The notes under the pieces are model-generated. The model saw nothing but the letters and a program-made list of their open reading frames with translations, was not told the DNA's origin and made no database searches. DNA of 62,763 nucleotides from CAZNVG01 sp964576475 (GTDB lineage Bacteria; Patescibacteriota; Saccharimonadia; Saccharimonadales; CAZNVG01). The position numbers were made by a program, and so were the translations under genes. The stretch covers positions 1 through 62,763 of the forward strand of contig CAZNVG010000004.1 of NCBI GenBank assembly GCA_964576475.1, in the 5' to 3' direction. The stretch's first letter is position 1, and every line of letters begins with the position of its first letter. This document shows, in pieces, positions 41,343-51,700 of the stretch.

Positions 41343-42707
41343 ATGGGTGACAAGGTTTGGCAGGCAGTATTAGGGGAAATTGAACTCTCAGTATCTAAGG
41401 GGAGTTATATTACGTGGTTTAAAAACACCCAGCTATTAGACCATGACGACTCTACGGTTATCATTGGTGTTCCTAATATCTTTGCTAAACAACAACTGGA
41501 AGTTAAGTTCAACAGTCTCATTTCTGAAATCCTAAAAAGAAATGGCCTCCCCTCCTCCAGTATTCAGTACAAAATACACTCCTCTCTCACCACAAAGCGA
41601 GCGGCTCCTAAAGAAGGGCTTCTCTCCGAGATGAAACAGAAACAATCCCCTACCCCAGCTCACACATCCGGCTATTCGAGTCGTAAACCTCTGCGTCAAG
41701 GCTTGAACGAGAAGTATACTTTTGAATCATTTATTGTAGGTTCAGGTAATGAGCTTGCCTATGCTGCATGCCAGGCAATCGTTAAGTCGCCTGGTTCTAA
41801 ATACAATCCATTGTTTGTATACGGTGGTGTTGGTTTAGGAAAAACCCATCTCATACAGGCTGTTGGCAATGCGGTCGCTGCGAATAATCCCGAAGCTAAG
41901 GTTGTCTATATAAGTAGTGAAACTTTTGTACAGGAGTTCTTGGACAGTATTCGCTCTAAACGAAGCTCATTCACAGAAAGATACCGTCATGCAGATGTCT
42001 TGATTGTTGATGATATGCAGTTTATTGCAGGTAAAGAAAAGACTCAGGAGGAGTTTTTCCATACCTTCAACGCACTACATCAAGCAAATAAACAAATTAT
42101 CATAAGTAGCGATAAGCCCCCGAAGTCGATACCGACACTAGAGGAAAGGCTTCGATCTCGTTTTGAGTGGGGTATGACAATTGATATTCAACCCCCTGAT
42201 TTTGAGACACGTTGTGCCATTATTCAGACTAAGGCACAGGCTCACAACATCAATCTGACACAAGATGTCATGGAGTATCTTGCAACACACATACAAACAA
42301 ACATTCGAGAGCTTGAGGGTGGCCTTAATCAACTACTGGCTTTCTGCGAAATGCGTGGAATTGAACCTGACATAGAAACAGCTATGGGTCTTATGAGCAA
42401 TGTTCGATCTAGACCAAAGCATGTGACACCCAAACAAATCATCGAACGCACTGCGCGACACTTCCAAATAGACATCAGCGAAATTGTAGGACCAAAACGA
42501 GACAAAGACATAGTAGTACCTCGTCAAATTGCCATGTACTTACTGCGGAGTGAGTTGCATCTAAGTTTTCCTAAGGTTGCTCATGAGTTGGGACGCAAGG
42601 ATCACACAACAGCGATTCATTCTATTGAAAAAATAGAACGCGCAATGAGACTTGATCAAATAACGCGTGAACATATCAATCAAATTAAGGATCGATTGTA
42701 TGCGTAA
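41343..42707 (+). CDS. dnaA: Chromosomal replication initiator protein DnaA
   Basis: 454 aa. Domain I (about 1-80), a short linker, AAA+ domain III with Walker A GGVGLGKT (161-168) and Walker B VLIVDD (219-224), and domain IV with the DnaA signature around VAHELGRKDHTTAIHSIEKI. It binds DnaA boxes and melts the origin. Its boxes lie on both sides of this gene. Confidence 0.98.
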   Translation: MGDKVWQAVLGEIELSVSKGSYITWFKNTQLLDHDDSTVIIGVPNIFAKQQLEVKFNSLISEILKRNGLPSSSIQYKIHSSLTTKRAAPKEGLLSEMKQKQSPTPAHTSGYSSRKPLRQGLNEKYTFESFIVGSGNELAYAACQAIVKSPGSKYNPLFVYGGVGLGKTHLIQAVGNAVAANNPEAKVVYISSETFVQEFLDSIRSKRSSFTERYRHADVLIVDDMQFIAGKEKTQEEFFHTFNALHQANKQIIISSDKPPKSIPTLEERLRSRFEWGMTIDIQPPDFETRCAIIQTKAQAHNINLTQDVMEYLATHIQTNIRELEGGLNQLLAFCEMRGIEPDIETAMGLMSNVRSRPKHVTPKQIIERTARHFQIDISEIVGPKRDKDIVVPRQIAMYLLRSELHLSFPKVAHELGRKDHTTAIHSIEKIERAMRLDQITREHINQIKDRLYA

Positions 42708-42763
42708 AAAATGTGTACAACTATTAGTAAAAGTCGTGCAGATCTTGGGAAAAGTACCCACAG

Positions 42764-42938
42764 TTACACACAGGAGCCAAAAGTTTTGTTTTGGTTTTGT
42801 GGGTTATACAAAAAGTGTTCACAATTCTGTGCACAGAATCTACCAATCTATGCACAGTGATTTTTCAAAATTAACTGATGTGCTCTATATGTTATACACA
42901 TTGTCCACACCCCCTACTATTACTACTATATATATTAA
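42764..42938. promoter_or_regulatory. Origin core: DnaA boxes, DnaA-trio array and AT-rich unwinding element
   Basis: The dnaA-dnaN spacer holds boxes at 42764-42772 (TTACACACA), 42804-42812 (TTATACAAA), 42848-42856 (CTATGCACA), 42892-42900 (perfect TTATACACA) and 42901-42909 (TTGTCCACA). The last is followed by C-rich 42910-42914 and the triplets CTA CTA TTA CTA CTA (42914-42928), which on the other strand read 3'-GAT-5' repeats, then TATATATTAA. Box, GC-rich step, GAT trios, then AT-rich DNA is the known bacterial origin-unwinding layout. Confidence 0.82.
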
Positions 42939-42950
42939 GAGAGGAATAAA

Positions 42951-44051
42951 ATGAAGTTAGCTGTCACACAGGAAAACCTTTCAAAGGCTTTAGGATTAGT
43001 AAGTAGAGTAGCTGGTGGATCAAAGACCTCCCTACCAGTTTTACAGAACGTATTAGTTACGGCTGAGAAGAATTCACTCAAGCTTTCTGCTACAAACCTA
43101 GAGATCGCAATACGTCTAACTGTTGGTGCGAAAGTAGAGAAAGAAGGTTCTATCACCGTCCCTGCCCGACTTACTCAGGATTTTATTGCTAGCCTACCGA
43201 GCGGAACTATCGATCTTACATTAGATGCGACGAGACTAGAGGTTGTTACTGACAACTACAAGTCGGTCATAAATGGCGTACCTGCAGACGAATTCCCGGC
43301 CATTCCCGAGGTGAAGAATGATAACCAGTTCTCTCTCGAGGCAAGTCTCCTTAAGAACGCTATTAGTCAGGTTGTTATAGCTGCGTCACATGACGAGACG
43401 AGGCCCGTGCTCACCGGTTTGTGGCTTCACTCACACAACAAAGAGTTGTTTCTTGTAGCTACCGACAGCTACCGTTTGGCTGAGCGATGTCTCGGACCAA
43501 TCGATCAAGAGGTTAGCCTGCTTATACCAGTCACTGCTATGCAGGATGTTATTCGTGTACTTGGTGATGCTGACGAAGAGGTTGTTATACAGTTCGATGA
43601 GCAACAAGTTAGCTTTAAAACAGGTAGTGTTGAGCTAACTAGTCGTCTAATCGATGGGAACTATCCTGACTACAGACAGCTTCTACCGAAACAGGCCTCA
43701 GTGTCTGCGACGCTCAGTCGACATGACCTTATTAGTATTACGAAAGTATCTAGTCTGTTTGCTCGAGAATCTGCGGGTAGCGTTACGCTGGAGGTTGATG
43801 AGGCTGAGCAAATAGTAAGTATTCGCTCTGTCGCCAGCCAAGTAGGAGAAAACAGCGCAAAGGCTCCTGCGAAAGCTGTTGGTGATATTGAAGTAGCACT
43901 GAACTCGCGCTATATGCTTGATGCACTCAATGTTATCGAGGAAGCAGAGGTTGAGTTTTCTAGTGATGGCAAAACAAGTCCTTGTATCATTAAGCCGGCT
44001 GGAAAGAATGCTACGAAATATACGCATCTCATTATGCCGCTACGAAGTTAA
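42951..44051 (+). CDS. dnaN: DNA polymerase III beta sliding clamp
   Basis: 366 aa, standard length, three repeated clamp folds. MKLAVTQENLSKALGLVSRV, LPVLQNVLV, RPVLTGLWL, DGNYPDYRQLLP and the C-terminal YTHLIMPLRS are typical. It is the processivity clamp for Pol III. AGAGAGGAAT upstream acts as ribosome-binding site. Confidence 0.98.
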   Translation: MKLAVTQENLSKALGLVSRVAGGSKTSLPVLQNVLVTAEKNSLKLSATNLEIAIRLTVGAKVEKEGSITVPARLTQDFIASLPSGTIDLTLDATRLEVVTDNYKSVINGVPADEFPAIPEVKNDNQFSLEASLLKNAISQVVIAASHDETRPVLTGLWLHSHNKELFLVATDSYRLAERCLGPIDQEVSLLIPVTAMQDVIRVLGDADEEVVIQFDEQQVSFKTGSVELTSRLIDGNYPDYRQLLPKQASVSATLSRHDLISITKVSSLFARESAGSVTLEVDEAEQIVSIRSVASQVGENSAKAPAKAVGDIEVALNSRYMLDALNVIEEAEVEFSSDGKTSPCIIKPAGKNATKYTHLIMPLRS

Positions 44052-44078
44052 TTAGATTACCAGTGATAGGATAGTTAA

Positions 44079-45139
44079 ATGGTAATCTCGTCACTTCAAC
44101 TGACAGGCTTTAGATCATATGTTGAGAACGAGTTTGAGCTAAGTAGNNNNNNNNNNTCACGATTGTAGTGGGTCCGAACGCGAGTGGAAAAACAAACCTA
44201 CTCGAAGCGTTGTTGGTGTTGGCAAAAGGAAAATCTTACAGAGCCGACACTGTAGATCTTGTACACCACGACACCCTGCAAGCCCGATTAGCACTATCGT
44301 CGCCAACACAAGACAGAGTTGTGGTTATAGATAGATCTGGCGAGAAACTAGTGAGAGAGTTAAGTGTTGATGGTGTCGTGAAAAGTCGTTGGCGTAAAGA
44401 AGATGATCTTCCGGTTGTATTATTCGAACCTGAACACATGCGAATGGTAGCAGGATCGCCAACGCTCAGGAGAGCTTATATAGACGGTATATTAGAAACG
44501 ACAGTCAGTGGGTACAAAACTGCCCTATCTCGCTACACGCGCTGTCTCACGCAGCGTAACAGCCTCCTGAAACACCAACGAGCATCCGACCAGCAGTTGT
44601 TTGTCTGGGATATTAAATTAGCTGAGTATGCTTTAGAGATTGTTACTTGGCGTAAAAGAGTTAGCGAGAAAATAAATGAGCGTATTGGAGACTATTACGC
44701 ACAAATTGCTGGAACCCATGCACCAATATCTCTTTCTTACTCGGTTGCAGTAGCTGTTGAAAACTACCAATCAGCACTATTGGCGGCTCTTCACAAAACT
44801 CACGACACAGATAGAATGCGCGGTTTTACAGGTGTGGGTCCACATAGAGACGATATTCAACTCCTGCTCAACGATCAACCCGCCGCAGCATCAGCGTCGC
44901 GTGGTGAGTCACGCAGTATAATTCTTAGTCTTAAGTTAAGTGAGATGAGTCTACTCGAAGAGGCGTACAACCAAAAGCCATTGTTTCTGCTAGATGATGT
45001 ATTTAGCGAGTTAGACCAAGACCGCCAGAAAGCTCTGGCGAAAGCTCTTGCAGGTAGTCAAACAGTATTAACTACAACAAACGCGGATACGTGGGTTCGC
45101 TTCAAGAGTGGTCATTTTGAGACGATTTTACTTGGCTAG
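44079..45139 (+). CDS. recF: RecF recombination/repair ATPase, interrupted by an assembly gap
   Basis: MVISSLQLTGFRSYVENEFE starts at 44079, ten N follow at 44147-44156, and the frame resumes with TIVVGPNASGKTNLLEALL (Walker A GPNASGKT). Later come FEPEHMRMVAGSPTLRRAYI, FTGVGPHRDDI and the D-loop/Walker B LFLLDDVFSELDQDRQ. With exactly 10 bases the two parts are out of frame. 8 or 11 would join them. RecF loads RecA at gaps with RecO and RecR. It is in the conserved dnaA-dnaN-recF order. Confidence 0.93.
44147..44156. other. Assembly gap (10 N) inside recF
   Basis: A run of ten N. Phase on both sides requires a true length of 8 or 11 bases. Confidence 0.95.
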
Positions 45140-46404
45140 TTTTTGAAAACCCACTGCTTGTAGACTTGGTTGGGGTCTCCACCAGCCTGTTTGATTGCTG
45201 TATTAGTATCAGCATAGACACCTTCGGATTCGGCGCCGTTTACAGTAATCGTGGCCCGGCTTGCTACAGGATCATAACGCAGCACCCCATTAGGAATAGG
45301 CACTTCATCAGTTTCAAATACGACAACAGGAAGATCTTTGATGTCTGCAACCTCGGAGTCGCTCTTTGCGGCTACGAACAACTGACCATCGTCAGTCGAA
45401 ACTAATAATCTTTGACCACTCGGAATTATCGCCCGAATACCTGAGGACAGTACGCGATCATCACCCAGTAGCTGCACGAGAGTTGACTCACCGTCTTTGG
45501 CGAATAATGCAAATCTCTCAGGGCTTGCAGTGTTTTTAATGAAGCCGATCGTTTGGATAGTGTTTTGGAGTAGTGGTATGTTGCCGGCTAATACCCCGCC
45601 CTCATATGATTTCGGCTTTGCTTTATCAGTAAGTTCCATTGAGTACAGTATCGCGCCCCGTTGTGGTTCTTTGTTCTTCGTCTCCTCTGTTGTGCGTGAT
45701 GAATAGTACAGTTTGCCTGCTACGACCGAGGCGCTCACAACATTTGATGCTTTTTCTTCAGAAGACTGTGTTGTGACACCGATTCGACGAAGAGTGTTGC
45801 CTTCTATGATGTAAGACTGATTTGAGTCTGCGTAGATGAAATTGTAAACACTGGGTTGCTGGGCGAGTATTTCGCGATGATTTGTTTCCGAAACAGACAC
45901 CTGCATTCCGTTAGTTTTGCTACACAATAGAATTAAATCTCCCTGTTCGCTCCAGCCTCCACCTCGCACGACTGCCCCCTGTTCACTGCAGCGAGCTGCC
46001 GACACCTTTTCGTCTGATACAGAGAACACCCACCAAGTGTCAGGGTTCGTTATGTCGACCTCCTCGAATAGACTGCTTGTAGCACCAGGACGTACTGTTT
46101 TAATGAGTAATTTATCCGCAGCGGTATTCCATCGAACATCAAGTGCATCAGGAATTGGAAAGTCTTTTGTGATTGATTTACTTGTTTGTGAGCTCATATC
46201 AAAGCTTGCCACTGCCGATCCGGTAAAGAAGCGTATTTCGGAGCTAGGGGTGACCGCTGGATAGAGGAAATTTGTTGCGATTGAAGAGTATACATTATAT
46301 TTTTCTGCGTTAATTGTTTTGCGTTTCGTTAGAAAAAACAGACCAGCAAATATCATACAAACTATGAAGATAACGAGAATGACCATTTGATTTCGCTTAT
46401 TCAA
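45136..46404 (-). CDS. Membrane-anchored beta-propeller-like protein, unknown
   Basis: 422 aa. One N-terminal helix (about 7-25) is followed by an extracytoplasmic beta-rich region with propeller-like strands (for example EIRFFTGSAVASFDM, DKLLIKTVRPGATSSLFEE, SYIIEGNTLRRIG). No family was recognised. The end overlaps recF by 4 bp convergently, and it lies 11 bp after the GH3 fusion gene, so it is last in the type IV secretion-like transcript and may be a surface component of it (inference). Confidence 0.72.
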   Translation of the reverse strand: MNKRNQMVILVIFIVCMIFAGLFFLTKRKTINAEKYNVYSSIATNFLYPAVTPSSEIRFFTGSAVASFDMSSQTSKSITKDFPIPDALDVRWNTAADKLLIKTVRPGATSSLFEEVDITNPDTWWVFSVSDEKVSAARCSEQGAVVRGGGWSEQGDLILLCSKTNGMQVSVSETNHREILAQQPSVYNFIYADSNQSYIIEGNTLRRIGVTTQSSEEKASNVVSASVVAGKLYYSSRTTEETKNKEPQRGAILYSMELTDKAKPKSYEGGVLAGNIPLLQNTIQTIGFIKNTASPERFALFAKDGESTLVQLLGDDRVLSSGIRAIIPSGQRLLVSTDDGQLFVAAKSDSEVADIKDLPVVVFETDEVPIPNGVLRYDPVASRATITVNGAESEGVYADTNTAIKQAGGDPNQVYKQWVFKN

Positions 46405-46415
46405 AACACCCCCCT

Positions 46416-48707
46416 TTAGTACCAGTTATGACTGTTATGCCAGATAATTGCTTTACACGGTGATTGGTAGCGTCCCTTGATGTATTTTAACCCCCACTTA
46501 ATCTGTGTCTCAGGGTTTGTCAGGTAATCAGCACCCTCATTACTCATCTTGCTCCCCGGAAGTGCCTGAGGTATGCCATAGGCGCTCGATGTTGGGTTGT
46601 CGGCTTTTTCGTTCCAGCCAGACTCACGAACAAACAGGTCATACAGACACATCCACTCATTTCCCTTATCCCAACCATAAAACGCCGCTAGATTCTTACC
46701 AATCAATACATTTCCGGCGCGTGCTTTGTTTATGCCAGGAAATTGATCGGTGTAGGTCGTTTTTAATCTCGGTAGTGTCGATGGGTCTATGAAACCCACG
46801 TCTGTAGATATATTAAGAGGCACGGCAGTATCCGGTCCCGTCTCACCAGGACACTTGACTGGCTGTGTGCTTGTTGAACCAACAGGGTTCTGTCCGATTG
46901 CCAATTGAAATTCTTTATAATTCTTCTCAAATTTTTCGATAACACCTGATCGAGGTGGATCGTTTCTTGGTATGGTGCCGTATGTTGTTAGGATCTCGAT
47001 AATATGCTGGATGGTGTCCCAAGCTGTGTTTGAGCGAGAAGCAACACCAGCATCAACTATTGCACCCATAATAATCGCTGTGTCGAAATAAAATTCACCA
47101 TGTGGCGGGAAGTCGACACCAGTAAGTTCTTTGAAGCGAGCGATGGTGGTTGTTGAGTAATTCCCGTGATAATCTCCCGGCCCCGACCACTGATCAAGCT
47201 GCATCGGCCCACTGGCTCCAATCTCGTTAACATTTTGGTATTGTGGCGGCAACATGACCTTTCCACCATCCTCTAAATACGAATGCTGTTTTACGAACTC
47301 GTTCGTGAAGGTCTGTACATTCCAGTACGTAGCAGATTCCTGATAGCTTTGCGCTGCTAATACACCTGCTGGGACGCCTGTTAGGTTGCTTGCCTTGATG
47401 AAGAGCTTCTTAAACTCGTCCGACCCACCCATGGCCGTCTGAATACCTCCACCAATCGCACCATTTGGGTCTGTGACAGTCTGCCCGCTTGCATCTGTCA
47501 GTGTGGTGATCTGCTGGTTGACTGCAGATTGGTTAACAACGCCCGTAAAGTCACGAGCTGCCTGGACGCGCAACAGAGCTTCTTCCATGCGAGCGCGCGG
47601 CAATGCGCCACTATTTAAATCGGCTACAAGCTTATCGAGTACTGCTCCGACCTTGTCGTAGCCGACAAACAAAGCCATGTCATTGCCGGCTTGTATGGCT
47701 AACGACGCAGCTTCAGGCAATCCGTAGCGGTCAGTGATAGCTTTCATTGAACCTAGGTCATCGGTGATAGTTAGGCCGTTAAAACCATATTCACCTCGCA
47801 ACAAATCGATTGTCGGTTTACTGATACTTGTCGGCACATTGGGTGCTGTAAGTCCCGGTACATCGAGATGGCCCACCATAACTCCACTGGGTCCATTTTT
47901 CATCACATTTGTATACGGCACAAGATCACTTAGTTTCATTTGTGCTAGAGGAGGCGTACTGACAGCACCAGAGTGTGAGTCGCCTGTTGAATGGCCATGG
48001 CCTGGGAAATGTTTGAATACAGGTAAGATCTTTTTCGATCGGAGTCCAGCAGCAAAGGCATTGGCTTTTGCGGTGACTATAAGTGGGTTGTTTGAGAATG
48101 AGCGGTCACCGATAACTCCATTATTTGGTTGATCTGAGACATCAACTACCGGAGCGAAGTCTACATTAATACCAATATTTGCCATGATCGCGGCCCGCAG
48201 TGTTGCCTGAGCAGTGACATCAGCATCACTCATTGATCCCATAGTCCGAGCGCTAGGCATACTGCCGTATTTGGTATCTAATTTTTGGACTCTTCCACCC
48301 TCTTCGTCGACACCAAGCAGCGGCATAGGTACGGTGGTTTGCTTGAGGGCACGAATAGCCGTGTCGTTGACTGCCATTGCGTCATTGCCGAGGAAAATAC
48401 CGCCGACGTGTTGTGCTGCTAGGAGTGTTGCTTGGTTTTGGTCGTCTGCACGAACAAATAACAGTTGCGCGAGCTTACCACGGTCGTCGGTAGGAAAGCC
48501 GATTTCGACCGGAAGGTTATCTGATTCCCCTGTTTCCGATACTAGACATTCAGCAGTTGGATCATAGTACTCAGTTCCCTTTCTAAGTGCATCAAGAGCA
48601 GACTGTTTAAAAGCAAAACTCTGTAGTGGCACTGCTATATATGCGATGTATACGGCCAACAGAAATAGCAGCGAGAATCGTGATGTATAAGTTCGCAACT
48701 TACTCAT
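46416..48707 (-). CDS. GH3 (NagZ-like) beta-N-acetylhexosaminidase fused to lytic-transglycosylase-like domains
   Basis: 763 aa from the ATG at 48707, in an ATGA overlap with the upstream gene. A membrane anchor or signal (about 12-32) is followed by the GH3 domain (about 75-390): LLGVDEEGGRVQKLDTKYG, KHFPGHG (232-238), the NagZ catalytic D-S-H (243-245) and nucleophile Asp in TITDDLGSMKA (316-317). A second module (about 430-600, GVLAAQSYQES) and a C-terminal module (about 655-763, FVRESGWNEKADNPTSSAYG, GLKYIKGRY) both look like lysozyme-fold transglycosylases with a Glu-Ser pair. It should cut murein glycan strands and release GlcNAc outside the membrane. It could act on the host wall or open the cell's own wall for the secretion apparatus. 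Confidence 0.85.
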   Translation of the reverse strand: MSKLRTYTSRFSLLFLLAVYIAYIAVPLQSFAFKQSALDALRKGTEYYDPTAECLVSETGESDNLPVEIGFPTDDRGKLAQLLFVRADDQNQATLLAAQHVGGIFLGNDAMAVNDTAIRALKQTTVPMPLLGVDEEGGRVQKLDTKYGSMPSARTMGSMSDADVTAQATLRAAIMANIGINVDFAPVVDVSDQPNNGVIGDRSFSNNPLIVTAKANAFAAGLRSKKILPVFKHFPGHGHSTGDSHSGAVSTPPLAQMKLSDLVPYTNVMKNGPSGVMVGHLDVPGLTAPNVPTSISKPTIDLLRGEYGFNGLTITDDLGSMKAITDRYGLPEAASLAIQAGNDMALFVGYDKVGAVLDKLVADLNSGALPRARMEEALLRVQAARDFTGVVNQSAVNQQITTLTDASGQTVTDPNGAIGGGIQTAMGGSDEFKKLFIKASNLTGVPAGVLAAQSYQESATYWNVQTFTNEFVKQHSYLEDGGKVMLPPQYQNVNEIGASGPMQLDQWSGPGDYHGNYSTTTIARFKELTGVDFPPHGEFYFDTAIIMGAIVDAGVASRSNTAWDTIQHIIEILTTYGTIPRNDPPRSGVIEKFEKNYKEFQLAIGQNPVGSTSTQPVKCPGETGPDTAVPLNISTDVGFIDPSTLPRLKTTYTDQFPGINKARAGNVLIGKNLAAFYGWDKGNEWMCLYDLFVRESGWNEKADNPTSSAYGIPQALPGSKMSNEGADYLTNPETQIKWGLKYIKGRYQSPCKAIIWHNSHNWY

Positions 48708-51700
48708 GGCGTGTACCACTGCAATCTAAACTCAGCATTAATATCAACATGGAAGTGGTTTGCGTGGCCTTCTATACACTTCGCACCTTTCAGTGGAGTA
48801 CCTTTGGAAACTGCATAAGCTTTAATTGCGTCCAGTGACCCATCACCCGGATCACACCACCAGATGTTACGAATAACACCAGTGTCGATAAACATTTTAC
48901 CCAATGTGATTGTGGCCTCTGTACTATACGAGCCCTTGGTATGGTCTGCTCCTCTAATCTGTCCGTTGGCGTCTAGGTCAACCGCCACACCCCAGTTATG
49001 GCTCTTATGTCCAGAGGCGTTTAAGTCACCGATATCCAAGTAGGACTTGCCGGGGTAGACTTTTGAGTAGGCCATTCCTACTGTGTATAGAACACAAACC
49101 AACTGCTTACTACCATAGCGTCGAGCCTGAGTTGAGTAGATGTGATACTCGTTATTTGGAGCGGTAGGCATTTTGAAATATCCCGCCAATGTTGGGTGTG
49201 CCTCTAGGTTTTCAGGGCACGTTACGCTCCCCACCGTCACTGGATTGCCAATATCGCCACCTGGAGTTGGAGCTACGTCATCACTCTCAGGAGTAATTTC
49301 ACTCAGATCGTTAAGGTGATCGAGGGTGTTCTCGTAGCGTTTACTGAGCCTCCAACGGAACACGAGATCTCCCTCAGTTGGGTTGTTGGGTCCAAGGTTT
49401 TCAGGAGAGCAAATACCGTCATCAGCGACAACATCACCAGATTTATCTCTCACAATAGCCTCTTCGGCGAGCAGAGAGCCGATACTCCCCCCAGTCTTCT
49501 CTGGATCGAAACATTTTCCATATTTTTCTTCAATTGCATCAAGGTTCTTGTTCTTCAATGCTATCTCGTTGTTAACAAATTGATACGGAGCAGTCTTGGC
49601 GAGTGCTTCTTCTCCTGGAGTCCAGGCAAACATTACAAGATGGTACGGATTAGCAGACTCTGGTGATGCTGCAAACGCCATCTTTTGGTTGCCAGAAAGT
49701 GCCAGGGCGCCAAATTGTTTAAACGAACCTGAGATTGACGACAAAAGCGACGTGAATATTTGTTGCGGTTTCTTAAGGTAGATGGACGCTTGGTTGTTGG
49801 TGTTGACCGCCACAGTGCTCAATAGTGAGCTCGGATTGGACAGCGCAAAGTATCGCTGCGACGCTGGAAGGTTTTGTTGCTCCTGGGCTAGATAGCGTTT
49901 AGTCTCAGTGGCATCAGCGACTACCTCCTCTTTGGTGAGGGGTCTACAATACTGCATCTTACGACAGAGTTCATTGCCATGAATGGCGCCCCCTGCATCC
50001 GCCTCGTTTATAAGTGCACCATCGCGACTCAAGCCATTGTAATAGGTATTCGCTCTAGCACTTACAATTGCCCTCATGAGAAGGGTGCCCGCCTCAATGA
50101 TAGCCACGTCTCGCACGACTTTCGTACCGAAGTTAAGTAACTTTTTACGCAAGGTAATTTTAGCAACCTCATCCACAACGACAACGCTTGCTTCTTTGGC
50201 GGCAAACTTACCCGTAAACGCGGTAGCCATACGTTTAAATATTCCCTCTGTAGACTCCTTGACGACAATCTCAGCGCCACCCTTAGCAGCACCAGCGCCA
50301 ATCTCAGAAGAACCCCCAGTAAGAAATGCAAAGGCAAGCTCAATTGCTCCAAGCCCCAACCCTACCCAGACATTTGTAAGCACTGGACATACAGTATCGG
50401 CGACAGAACTAAGTCCGTCAGAAGCTGCATTCTTACCCAACAGTGCGTTAAAGGCGGTAAACTCTCCTGTTGCTGATGCCTGAGGGTTTGGTGCGGTGTC
50501 CAAAGAAATCTGATCTACTTCACCCGATCCTCTTTGTTGAGCGATTGACCCAGAAATATCACCAAGTCTATCGTTCATTCCCTCTAGGGCGGGTCCGCTT
50601 GCCTCACCGGCAGCAGCCTGGTCTGCACCTGTACTTACCGAATAAAAACTGCGCTGCAGAGCTTTGTTGTTATTGTCAATAAGTGGCCCCGCCTTTTGGA
50701 TTGAACCGTCATAGATCATGCATAGCGGAAAAGCCACTGCGTATATTGTCGAGGCATAGCCAACTCCTTTTTCTAATCCACTTTCTTTCACTAAGGTGCC
50801 TAGTTTATTGCGAATAGTAGTCGGCTCACCGTCGATAACCTCTTTGGCGCATGCCGTGTCTTTCACACAAGTGGCAACACTTTCATCAAGCTCTTTGGCG
50901 GCTTCGTTGATTTTTGCGCTCGATCCTTCTGTGGGGGGCGTCTTTATAAGTGAATTTGCCTCCTCTTGTGCAAGGCGTTTTATTTCCTCGGAGGTCTTTC
51001 CACGATAATTAGGCGCAAATCGTTTCCACCATTGAAGTTTTAGTCCCACGCTCTCGCGAACAATATCGGCCGATTTGGAGCGAATAATACTAGGACTTCC
51101 CAGGGTAGCTCGGTCCATGGCGGCAGTGATCTCTGCGTTCGCACGGATACTGTTTTGATAATTACCCAAGAATTTACCGAATTTATTTTCGTTGATAGCA
51201 ATCTCTTGGCCGTCAATAATGATGCCTTTTATCGTGCGCTTACTGCCTAAACCGAGCGTCCTAGGCTTCTCCTCGATAATGTACTGGATCCTGTTATCTG
51301 CCTTCATGTTGGAAACGAGCTTCTCAGGACGATATTTGTCTAGCTTCCCCCAAGTGGAATCTCTAATACTCTGTTTCCAGGTTTTGACTACAGCGTCATC
51401 TGCTTCGCCTAGCGCTGCGTTTGTAGCGTTTATTTCGGCAGTACTGGCTCGATAGCTACGAGCAGTTTTTGCAAGGTTATATGTCGTAACCTGCTCTGCT
51501 ACATGCGGCAACTTTAAGGCGCTTCCCACAAGCATGAGAGCGACAATTGCAATTATTGGGACAATAAACGCAGAAACGGCACTAGCGATGGCTAGACGTT
51601 TTTTGTTCAAGCGACCCTTAATCCCTTTAGCTTTTGATTGAGCGCCCTTTACCTTGTTTCGGAATCCAGGCTCTTTATTGTCTTCGCCGCGCTCCTTAGC

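Noticed and set aside
50076..50483. Several plus-strand frames of 60-135 codons across 45-61 kb
   Set aside because: All lie opposite large minus-strand genes with clear domains and have no ribosome-binding sites or recognisable motifs.
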